From positions 64,738,134 through 64,802,133 of the forward strand of contig NC_064435.1 of the NCBI RefSeq assembly GCF_023343835.1: 64,000 nt of DNA, written 5' to 3'. The DNA is from Lagopus muta (taxonomy: Eukaryota > Chordata > Aves > Galliformes > Phasianidae). Positions 51,401-61,696 of this stretch are shown in pieces. A program made the position numbers and the translations under genes. The notes under the pieces were generated by a model, which saw only the letters and a list, made by a program, of their open reading frames with translations, did not search any database and had not been told where the DNA came from. Position 1 is the stretch's first letter. Each line of letters begins with the position of its first letter.

Positions 51401-53462
51401 ATTAAAGCTGCATAAATATTATCTGCATGTTCATTTTCTCACCATAAATGTAAGCTGAAAAGATGGCAATAAGTGTTACTTAATTTCACATATTAGATCT
51501 AAACTAAAGAAACACTTTTCTGGATTAATGATAGTTAACTTACAAATTTTGGACAATCGGTGAGCCCACATGAGCTACTTTCAGCATTTCTTCCTGTCAG
51601 CAGTTAGAATTTGTGATGACATTAATATTCTTACATTGAGTGCTGTGGAATGCTTGGTCAAGAGCTTGTTGGTTTGTGTTTTTGTTTGTTTTTTTTTTTT
51701 TTCTCCCTTTTTTTCTTATTTAACTGAAGTCTAATTCATATCTTCCATGAGAAAAGTTAATTGGACTGGGGTATTTATGTGCAGGTGTAAATATTTTAAA
51801 AAGAAATGTTATTCTACACATAGAACATTCTAGGGATTGGCCCAGCATCAAAAACTTAATTCCATGACTATTCTGAATCGTTGCAGTTTTTGAAAAGGAA
51901 AAAGAGATTACTTCTTAAAGATTGCTTTCATGTAGAAGAGAGTGGTAAGCCTGTGAACTCTGAACTCAACTGATGCAAACGAGGAAATCTATGAACAAAA
52001 TGTTATTAATGAATATTCAGACGATCCATCAAACTCAAAACACTTGCAGACTAGGTTTTTAAGGTCATCTAAATGCCAAAGGATACGGGTAGGCATTTTT
52101 TGAATCATTCCTCAACTAAGTGTCTAACTCCAGATGACTGAAAAATGTAAATTTCCTGTCAATCCTCTACATGCCTGTCTATATCTTTGGATTCTTAAGT
52201 GAAGTTAAAAGCTGGTGCATCATACTGAAACAAGGAATTTTCACAAGCTTGAATGCCTATAGATGAGTGACACAATTGTGACAGGCAAAAGGTTGGTCGG
52301 TTGTGTTTGTTGTTTTAAAAAACACACTCCGCATTAATTTTCCATAGTTCAACTCAAACACTGGCCTGAACCATCTCCTCTCTTCCTTGTGAGAAAAGAC
52401 CATCAAGATCTAGAAATCTTTGCTGGAGAAGTGGAGATCGGAGAATGGAAGCCTATGCTGACCCTGGGGTTTCTCACTGGAAGAGGGTGGCTTGGCCTAG
52501 AGCTTCCATACAGCTTACCACTTGACTGTGTAGTTCTGCTGCATGTATAAATGGGGCATAGCAGTGTCAGATTTAGTAACGGGCATTTAACAATTGGGAT
52601 AGTTCACAGAATGACCTTCCAATTTAATTAAAGTTGTAAAATGGTTTCACCTCTCTGGAATTAACCTTTTTAGTCCGAGACAGGTGTTCCAGAAAGGGAT
52701 CAGAGTATAATTGAACGGTTCCTCAATTTAGAAACTAAGAAGCTGTAAAAAGAAAAGTTCCAATTTTGAAATCTAATTAAAATGGTCAATTGTATAGTTT
52801 CTTTTGCTGACTTTTGAATGATACTAACACATTGCAACATTTTGAGTCATTTAAAGATCTACTCAGTGTAACATGATTAATGTTTTCCAATAGAAAATTG
52901 ATTACTAACATTTACATCAAAATAAACCACCTGACTTATTTTCAGACTGGGTAGTTTAACTATAATGGACAGTAAGATTACTTTCAACTTTGCATTAAAT
53001 TGCATTAATCTTGCAAACATAAGCTTGTGGTTTCCATGTTTCACTCCCTCACTAGCAACTGAAACATTTCAAGTTAGAAGTATGCTCTGATTACATATTG
53101 ATCTACATTAAATATAGGGTACATAGGAAAAAATCTTACCAAGTTTTTTTTCTTTTTTTTCTTTTTTTTTTTTTTTTTTTTTACAGGGCACCCAACCAAA
53201 ATCTGTACAAAAGATAAGATAGCTACCCATTCTTTAATATAATAGATGCAGATGCCACTTTCTATAAATGTACCCTCATGTTCACTTGCCAATAAAATAG
53301 TAAACAAATCAGCTTTTTAAATCATTTTTTTAATAAATTATTAGAGTATTTTTACTGACACTCTCCAACAATATACAAAAATAATACTACAAGAGTACCA
53401 ATCAGTCTGACCTACCCCTCATTTCACGGAAAAGTAGAGGTTATGTAAGGGCATTCCTGCAA
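48428..53462 (-). other. RPRD1A: probable long 3' UTR of RPRD1A
   Basis: The region is free of CR1, AT-rich and contains no competing gene, and it lies between the RPRD1A stop codon and the clustered poly(A) signals. Human RPRD1A also has a long 3' UTR as I remember it. A poly(A)/poly(T) tract sits at 53,144-53,182. Its extent is an inference; shorter isoforms ending earlier are possible. Confidence 0.4.
53144..53182. repeat. poly(T) tract, with two C interruptions
   Basis: It is poly(A) on the RPRD1A-sense (-) strand, about 280 bases after the RPRD1A stop, and could cause internal priming in cDNA libraries. The lysine-rich frame across it is an artefact. Confidence 0.95.
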
Positions 53463-53612
53463 TCAGTCATCACTGTAGATGTCTCCTGCAAATGGCAGGT
53501 GTACGTGGCTGCCCGTGACGTTGGGAAGTCGAGAGAGGTCAGGCAGGTTCTGGATACGTGTTCTGAGTTCTTTCCGTACCTGGGACACTCTGGCTAGCTT
53601 GCGTTTGTATTC
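53463..53612 (-). CDS. RPRD1A: RPRD1A terminal coding exon
   Basis: On the - strand, the acceptor cttctacattacag| precedes GAATACAAACGC. The exon encodes 49 residues, from EYKRKLARVSQVRKEL through NLPDLSRLPNVTGS to the end FAGDIYSDD, then TGA (53,463-53,465). It differs from the human C-terminus, as I remember it, at only about three positions (Thr for Ser, Val for Met, Asp for Glu). RPRD1A binds the phosphorylated RNA polymerase II CTD through an N-terminal CID and dimerises through a C-terminal coiled coil. This exon holds the end of the coiled coil and the conserved tail. The upstream exons, including the CID, are outside the window. The gene is convergent with C18orf21. Confidence 0.96.
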   Translation of the reverse strand, partial: EYKRKLARVSQVRKELRTRIQNLPDLSRLPNVTGSHVHLPFAGDIYSDD

Positions 53613-55330
53613 CTGTAATGTAGAAGAATTCATCAAGAGATTCATCTACAAATACCATCCCTTGTTTTTACCGCTTTTGGCATTTTCCAAATTAAAGTAT
53701 TCCTTAAGCAAGTTAGATGACTCAATATCCTTACATAGGAGAGAACCCAGAAAACTGGATTATTTGGGAGGTGGAGCCATCAGCTCTGGCATCTGACTTT
53801 GAGAGGGTAACTATGGTTTGAATATTGTAAGTTCATAAACATTAAACAAGGAAAACAATCCTAATTAACACAATTACACATCTTTCCATGCAACTAGTAG
53901 AATGGGATTATTCTTAGAAACTCCATTAAGGATAGAACACATACATATTCTACTAATGCTCACAGAGTACGGGAGGATAAACTCACTGATGTCAAAGAAG
54001 TTACTTCCACTTTGTACTGATGAAAAAAACAAAGACACCAAATACCATCTGACCATGACAAGCCCCACCAATCTGACCATTCATAAATATTTGGTGTTAA
54101 CATTCATAATAAATATATTGTTTCACTGATTTTATGAATCTAACCCTGAATTTTCAGAAACCTCATGAATTGGAAATTGAGGACTTCACACTGTACTGAA
54201 ACACAGATCAAATCACTTGTAACTCATACATGATTAGGAGGCACTTTTTACATGAAACAACATTATTCAAGATAAAGTATTTAACACTGTAAAGCAGTGC
54301 ACTTTAATATAGTTAGTGCTTACCTATACTAGATATAATGGGGAAGATCAGCAGCATATATGAAATTAAAACAGTTATTCCAAAATAAGAAGATCAGATT
54401 GCTGTTTATAGGATCATTTACAGTTGAAAGACCTGCAAACATTTTTCACTGGAGACACTAAGCATTAGCAAGCAAAGCATGAAAATATACTGTATGTTAT
54501 AACATATGAAATGTAGTGCTTTCTAATCTGCTCGCAAATTTTGCTGCAGTTAAGAAATAGCTGGGAATAACAAGAAATAGTTAAACACAAATTTAAACAT
54601 TTGCCTACACTGCTAATAGACTGAAATAAAACGAAAGGATAAAAAAAGACCTTTTGGTAGTGTAGAACCCATATAGAAGTACAGATGTTACATAATTGAG
54701 CACGATCAAATTCCTGGACAAGCTCCAATACACATAAATAGAAAGTTTGCTGCTGTAAGTGGCTGTGTGGCCCTCTTCCCAAGGGCAGTAATAGAACCAC
54801 AAAAAATCTTAAATTCTTAATGAGAATGTAATGAACTTCTTAAAATAAATAGAAAATAAAATTAAAACTCCACATAGAAAGAACAAAGTGTTCCAGAACT
54901 AAATAAATTCCTTGATGTCACCAAGGTTTAAAATTTAGTAATTACATGCAGATCAGTCCTATGGGTTAATAAATACAATGAAAAAAACAAAGATGCACAG
55001 CCTGCAGAACTTTAAACATTTGGTGACTGTATACACGGCAAAGCAGCATTTTTTCACAGTGCAGATGATAAAAAATACCTTATAATTCCAAGCCTATTGT
55101 TCCTAGGAAAACAATTACTTTTTCTCATTTATCCAAAACATCCTCACTGGTGTAAGTGATTTTAGCAAGTAGGGGTGGAAAAAAAGGACTGTATCCTGAC
55201 ACTGTGTCCTCACAGTCATACCCAAAGGCAATGAATATTTTACTGGGCTCAGTTGACAAAGATATCCTGTAGTACAGAGAAGATGAGTGGAACTCTGAGC
55301 AGAATCAAAATGCTTAATAAGCTTAAAATT

Positions 55331-55356
55331 AGTAATAATAATAATAATAAAAAAAT
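55331..55356. repeat. (AAT)n microsatellite
   Basis: About six AAT units followed by an A run. Confidence 0.9.
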
Positions 55357-57071
55357 ATTAACTACAAAATAATTCCAGCACTTAATTCCCGTGAGTGCTG
55401 TCTGATTCTGCTGAATCTCAACTGAGTACACTCTTTCCACACAGAACTGGGAAACAGCAAATTTGCACCCCCCTTTAAGTTCAAAGCATGATGGTTGGCA
55501 AATATGCACCAATCAAACTTAGCAGCTATATTCTCTCAGGATTTTACTACAAAACCTGAAATGTGCCTTAGATTAGATTACCGCTTGCTTGACTCCATTA
55601 AACTTGCCTTTTGCCAAAAATAAATTATTTTCATAGTAAACATCACATTTCTGAAATCCAGCATTTTCCATATACATTTCACCTAAGACCTACTGCCTAG
55701 TGAAAATCAGCTCCATCGATATAACTGATGGCAAATTCCCATCTCAATCTCATTAATTCAGTCCTCCTGTGTACTAACCCAGACTTCTTCCCTGGCTAAC
55801 ACCTTTAGCAACACACACTTCCAGGGAGTCAAAACACACTCATGCCTTCCTAGATATAGAAACCACTGAGAAACCTTGGTCAAAGACACAGCAATACTAC
55901 AAGACTAGCATATAAAAAAAAATAAATAGGGCTTTAGATTTCACTACATTACTAATGTACCGAAAAGCTAGTAAATACAATTTTAATACAGTTCTGGTAA
56001 TGCAAACCATGTCAGATCTGTGACTACAAATTACATTTATTTGACAATTTCCCTCTGGGGTAGAAATATTATTCACCTCCTCCAAGGCACATTTCTTTCT
56101 TGCCCTTACAAAACTATTCTAAAATCACTGAAGATGACCAGTTTTCATGAATGAAGAGCAGGTTCAAAAGAGGGATAATTTTAAAAGCATGACCCAGTAG
56201 TTTTGAAATATTTTTGAAGGAGTTTCTTTGCAGAGTTAAGTTCTAGATAAAATCATTAATTCAGAAAGAGTTTGCTTATATAATTTGAAGTTTGCTGATA
56301 TAGTCCTGGTATTACCTGTGTAGTCCTGGACTGTGGGAAAGCATTAAGTACTCAACAAAAGTACCAGTTGCAAATAGAAGCCTTACGTTTTTATAACAAT
56401 ATTATGATATTATGCATGTGTATATAAATCCATATTCCTAGATATATCTGCTGAGAGTTTGTCTTGGCAACTGAAGCAGTAGACCAGGAATGAGAATAAG
56501 TAGGGTTCTTTTGATACTGTTGTTCCATTGGAAATGCTGAATGCTATACAACTGAGCAACAATTTACCCATACTGCTGATACTCCCAGCTACAGAAATCC
56601 TCATGGAGAACTTCAGTTTCATTTTCATTATGTTGATTTCAACATATACTTCAAATTACCTCTATGTGAATGAGGCAAGATTCAAGCTATTTACTTCAAA
56701 CAGTCAAGAACAGACAGAAGCAGAATGTTTTCTTCTGGCACAGTGCATATTTTCCATCACTGGCTGTCTATGGACAATTTTGTTCTTAGGATATATGCAC
56801 AACTTGATGTATAGAATTAAATTACCTTCAATTTCTTCAATGGCCTAAGCTAAGCTTACTTTCAGGCAATAATTTGTGGTACTTCCAGTCATGAAATAAA
56901 TTAATGAGATAATGAGAACAACTTGTTTTGCTAATTAGAATTCCACAGACTCCTACAGTCTCCATTACTTGACAGCATTGAGTATGGAATTGAGTATTTT
57001 GTGAATCTAATGCTAAGAATATATGGATCCAACATCTAGACTAACAGCATTTCCCTACTGAGAGAAAATAA

Positions 57072-57080
<9 letters not shown>

Positions 57081-57118
<38 letters not shown>
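57081..57118. repeat. poly(A) run of 38
   Basis: The longest homopolymer in the window, preceded by A-rich DNA. No retroposon body is recognised on its left, and there is no obvious flanking duplication. Confidence 0.95.
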
Positions 57119-57123
<5 letters not shown>

Positions 57124-57598
57124 CAGGCAAGAAAGCCAAGTAATTTTAGATTAATCAGATACTAACATTATGAAAAATAAAAATGTGGGAAGGCCAACTG
57201 AAATAGGTTGAAAAATACAGAGTTTCTGCAATTACCTTAAGAGATGTGCTTCAGCTAAAGATGTGCTACTTGGAAAGTAATGGCAATGCATTCCCTTCTC
57301 AACATTAAAATGACCCTAATCTCCCATCTGATCACGACTGCTACTGTGTGCATCAAAATACTGCGTGGCAGCAAATGCATTAAAAGGGAAAGAAAAGCAA
57401 ACAAACAAAAAATCTCACCATGCCTGACTCCAAAGAAGGAATAAAAGATTCAAAGAAAACACAAATAGTTTATCTGCACTCTTGCTGGTCATAGGAAAAA
57501 ACAAGCAAGTAAGTGAAAAAACACAGCAGATAAGGTGCAAATCAACACTCATAAAACAAAGGGCAAAAAGTAAACCTAAACAGGCTAAAAAGAGTTAC

Positions 57599-57763
57599 CA
57601 GAAGTTTTGGGCATGAGAATACATATGTTTCTGTGGTGGTGGGTACATTGGTTTGAGACCACTGACTTTCAAGGCCGGTTCCAACCTCTCAAGCTCAGGT
57701 GCAGACACAGGCCTTGTACCATGGAATAAAAGCTGCTCACAGGCTGTGCGCATTGCTAACAAC
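57599..57763 (-). other. splice-bracketed 165-nt open block, candidate exon
   Basis: On the - strand, tgtctgaacctttgcag| precedes the block and CTTCTG|GTAACTC follows it. One frame (phase 2 in, phase 2 out) is open throughout. It contains MRTACEQLLFHGTRP, PELERLEPALKVSGLKP and MYPPPQKHMYSHAQNF, and ends in a stop right after the donor. The block keeps several CpG and is less AT-rich than its flanks. I do not recognise the protein. In the frame RPRD1A would use (phase 0), it reads eight codons to a stop, so inclusion in RPRD1A would truncate the protein. It could be a poison exon, an exon of a nested transcript, or chance. Confidence 0.3.
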
Positions 57764-58749
57764 CTGCAAAGGTTCAGACAAACGCAAGTACGTCCTGATA
57801 CCTCAATGTTAAGACACACAGCAGTTATGTATAGGTTAATGCCACCCCTAGTTGGAGCTTTTTGTGCAAGAAAGCACAAGTAGACTTAGAGGTGCCAGGT
57901 AAGCCTTGCTATCACTCCAGAAAATATAAGAGCACAGCTAAATTCTGTGCTGTCCTTAAAAACACAACATGGCTCACATCACACGCTAATATGATTAAAA
58001 GCTCAGCTTATTTGTTAAGGATGAACAATATACTAAAATAACAACATTTAAAACACTGAACAGAGTCTGAATAAATCTGTATGCACCACACACAAGCTAA
58101 AGTTTTAACAAATCACATAGGACTGTCTTGGATAATCTTCCATTACAATTACCATTTTTGCCTGTTAGCTCAAAACAGATTTCTGAAAGTAAACTCCCAC
58201 TTGCCAGTTTGCATCCACATCAGTTTGCCATCAAACCTTACCACATCTGCTGCAAAATAAATAGCACTGAAACAATGAGCAGCAGTGACTGCTTTGGTTA
58301 TCTCATGGTATTCTATCTATTGTCTCAAGTATGATATTCAAATTCTGCTCTATACAGGTTTACTAATATTCTTACAGGTTTCCTAAAGGCATACTTCACC
58401 ATTACAAAACACAATTTGTTCTTCAGGAAACATCTTTGAGCTGGTAATGCATCCTCTAATTTGCAGTATCTAGGGGTTTTTTAATAATTTAAACTGCCAA
58501 GAATTTAATACTTCAAAGCAAATTTTTAAAATTAACTTAAAATATTATAGACTCCTTGGCTTGTTTGAAAATGAAGCAACAAGAAAGAGTGAACTCAGAA
58601 GTCTGAAACACACAAGCTACATCAGTGACCATCTCAGGGGCTTCATTAAGCAACTTTTGATGACAAATGAATACACTACAGATCTTCAAACTGCACATTT
58701 TACCAAGACATTTCCCATCTGAAGGTTAAGTACCAGAAACACAAAGACC

Positions 58750-59480
58750 TTCACAGTGATCACAAACTGCTTTTTTCACTCCTTCAAAATACAACTTCTT
58801 TATTCATCTCCTTCCAGCCTAGTCTTGGGTCTCAGACCCCACTTACTCCAGTCTTTACTCCTAGTCTCTATCCCTGCTCCCCAAGTACTCTTCGCAGAAC
58901 ACATTTCTGTCCAACAAGGCTGTTCAGTGCCTTTCTTATCCACTGTTATGACTGTATTCACCTGCTATATGTGAATTCCTCCCTCTCCAGACCTGCACTT
59001 ACCGCTTAGTCTGTAGGCTTGGCTGCTTCTGGTTCCAGTTCCATGTATTTCTCCGCAATCCTTTATTCAGCCTGTCCGTTCTCTGCCTACATAGTATCTA
59101 CATCAGATGATGCTTTGTCATGACGCTTTGTTTTCTTGGTCAGTCACTGCCTCTCTTCTCAATGAGCTGATCTCTTTTTTCTTCCATGGCCAGGCTCTGT
59201 ATTTCATTCTTTACTGTAACATCTAGTCCTGATTCTTTAATATGTGGCTCCCAGTGCCAGGCTCTAGAGGCACTTGTCCAAGTTCTGTGCTCAAACCCAT
59301 CAGCTTCTCTTCCCTGTTACTCAAACTCACAGGAACTACTGACAATCCACCTAAGGAAGAAATTCTCTGCTCTCATACCACACCCTTGGTCCATGGCCAG
59401 CCTAGAGACCAGCTCTCTACAGCTGCAATCACAGGAGAAGTCTTCTTTTGCCCAAGCTACCAAAAAACTCTCCAGTAAGA
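58750..59480. other. C/T-rich block of unknown origin
   Basis: The + strand is distinctly richer in C and T than its flanks and holds overlapping open frames (59,186-59,503 and 59,242-59,478) without recognisable domains. On the - strand, AAGCG|GTAAGTGC near 59,001-59,013 is a good donor match. It may be an old unclassified retroelement. Confidence 0.3.
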
Positions 59481-60810
59481 AAGCTCTTTGTGGAGGTCAA
59501 TAATGTCTAAAAAATCACTGATAAACATACTAAAAGATTTCTTTTCCAATGGCTTGTAATTTCATTAAATCCACATTGATTTTTATTTGCATAATAAAAT
59601 GGCTGCCCCTGACAAAAAGAATCGTTTCCCCACTCCATTATACTTTGAGAAAGAACATTAATAATGCCATCTCAAAGGAAAGGTCATTTTTTAATGGTTG
59701 TTTCATTACAAACTCATCTTAAGCTTTATCCTTGAAAACTGTGTTAGCAAAAAGTATGTCAGTATTTGAGAAAGTTAAAGAAAACAGGGACTTGTAGGCT
59801 AACTTACAAGCATTATAACTACGTCTACTTGGTTTATATTTACATTCAATACTAAAAGGTTAAATTTAAAGGTTAAATTAATTTTGTGTTGTCATCCAAT
59901 ATGGGATTTTTACCTCGTTAAAATATAACCATTATAATAGACTTGAAGGTACACAGTTCCAAGAGATGTTTAAATTACTCTGAATTCATGAGCTTAAAAT
60001 CTTGTCTAATAGAACAAAGTTCATAAGAACTTCTGATGGCAAGGAATCAGGCACTTCAGTACAGTTCAGTGCAACTGAGCTCAAATATTCAAGCTGATAC
60101 TCTATAAGGACACACAAGAGATAAAACAGAAAAGTTCTGAAAACGATAAAATAAAAAATGAAGTGGCCTCAGGCTTCAAGATAACTTCTTAAAGTTTCAC
60201 CTATTCACAAATACTCTGAAAGAAATTATAGCATATCAGGGTTCAACTTCAAAGGAATCTCTGCATGAGAAAATTTTACGGTCTATTGGAAAAAAAACAT
60301 GTCCTTAGCAATGAATTTAATGTATTTAGGAACAACTGTGTGAAGTCTTCAGGCTCTAATATTTACTGTACATAATGTACATTTCTAAATTTGTGTATCA
60401 CACACATTCCTCATTTCGTCACGTGCAGGTCATTACAAAGATGTGTTCTGACTTGATTCCACATTTGCGTCTCATCTTTCTAAAACCAGTGCTGTGAGCA
60501 TCCAACTGCAAATACATGACTTTGATGTTTAGTCTCTAAAAGAGAAAAATGGGCAACTGAAAATATGCATGCAATTTTTTCAGAGGTGAAAAGTGAATCT
60601 GAGATGGAGAGCAGCACTTCAGGTCACTAGGTAGGAGTTTTATCTGTAACTGGCCAGGACACAAATGTTTCAGGCTTATCTTTTCTGTTTTCAAAAGCAT
60701 ACATACAAAGTAGAAGTAATGAAATCAAGAATTTATTATAGCAAGGCAAAGTAGTAGTAGTAGCAGTTCAATCTGAGCAGCAAAAAGCTTAAAACAGATC
60801 AATATCACAC

Positions 60811-60840
60811 CTTTTCCAACTGTAGCATAAAGCCATTCAC
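60811..60840 (-). other. candidate 30-nt in-frame microexon of RPRD1A
   Basis: On the - strand, a branch-point-like ttctgat, a long pyrimidine tract (ctgtttttcttttttgcc) and ttcacag precede GTGAATGG. The block ends GGAAAAG|GTGTGA. It is 30 nt and open in phase 0 (VNGFMLQLEK), the phase RPRD1A needs between its penultimate and last exon. Inclusion would add ten residues just before EYKRKL, within the coiled coil. No transcript evidence is available here. Confidence 0.3.
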
Positions 60841-61672
60841 CTGTGAACAAGGCAAAAAAGAAAAACAGGTATGAAAAATATTTGAATCAGAAGTGTTCTA
60901 CTGACTTGCAATGTAAAATTCACCATATTTCAAGTGTAAAGAACAGGTGGAAGACCTCAACTTTCTGCTGTAATTGAGCCGAATACTATTGACCAGGTCT
61001 ATCTGTATAAACTGGGCAAAAGACATTTGGAACAAGCTCTGCAAACTACTTATTTTCATCTCCCATTTATTTTCTCATTTCATAAACTATTCTTATGCAA
61101 TCTGAAGAGCATGTGGCTATTTCTTAGTGATTCTAAAGACTGAATCTCAAACCATGAGATACCATGGGATCATCCAATGATCGTACACCAGTAGATTTGA
61201 TCAGCTACACAATTTCATATTATACTTAAAAATTAATTGCACAATTTCATTAAGTAGGTAGATACATCCATTTTGTAGATATGAAATCTAAGGAAGATTT
61301 AGTTGCAGATGAGAGACAAGTATTCGCAAGTCTGATTTCCTTTAATGGTAATTGAAAGTGCTCAGCATCACTTCAGAAATGAAACTGTAGTTTACATGAC
61401 TAATGACAATAATTGCCTATGTAAGATAAACTGCATGGTAATTTTGTTTCTATTTTTATGAGTGTGAAATAGATGCTTCAAATCCAGTGCTCAGTGATGG
61501 GTATGGGAATGTTAAGAAAGATAGTGCTGGATTGAGAGTACAACACACCAACAGTAGGTATCCTGACATTTATATGTTATAGATAATATAAGAAAGTTGT
61601 GCATAAGGGAAGTAGTATCAATTGAGAACACAGAGCAGTTACAAGAAAACCCAAAAAATTAAATTTCCCATT

Positions 61673-61696
61673 GGGGGGGGGGGGGGGGGGGGGGGG
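61673..61696. repeat. poly(G) run of 24
   Basis: Uninterrupted G homopolymer on the + strand within the RPRD1A intron; the sense transcript would carry poly(C). The Gly-rich frame across it is an artefact. Confidence 0.95.

Noticed and set aside
57081-57118. Poly(A) run as the tail of a processed pseudogene
   Set aside because: No coding-like body, poly(A) signal context or flanking direct repeat could be identified to its left.
59186-59503. 105-codon + frame as a gene
   Set aside because: Ser/Leu/Cys-rich composition follows from the C/T-rich strand. There is no recognisable sequence, and the frame overlaps another open frame.
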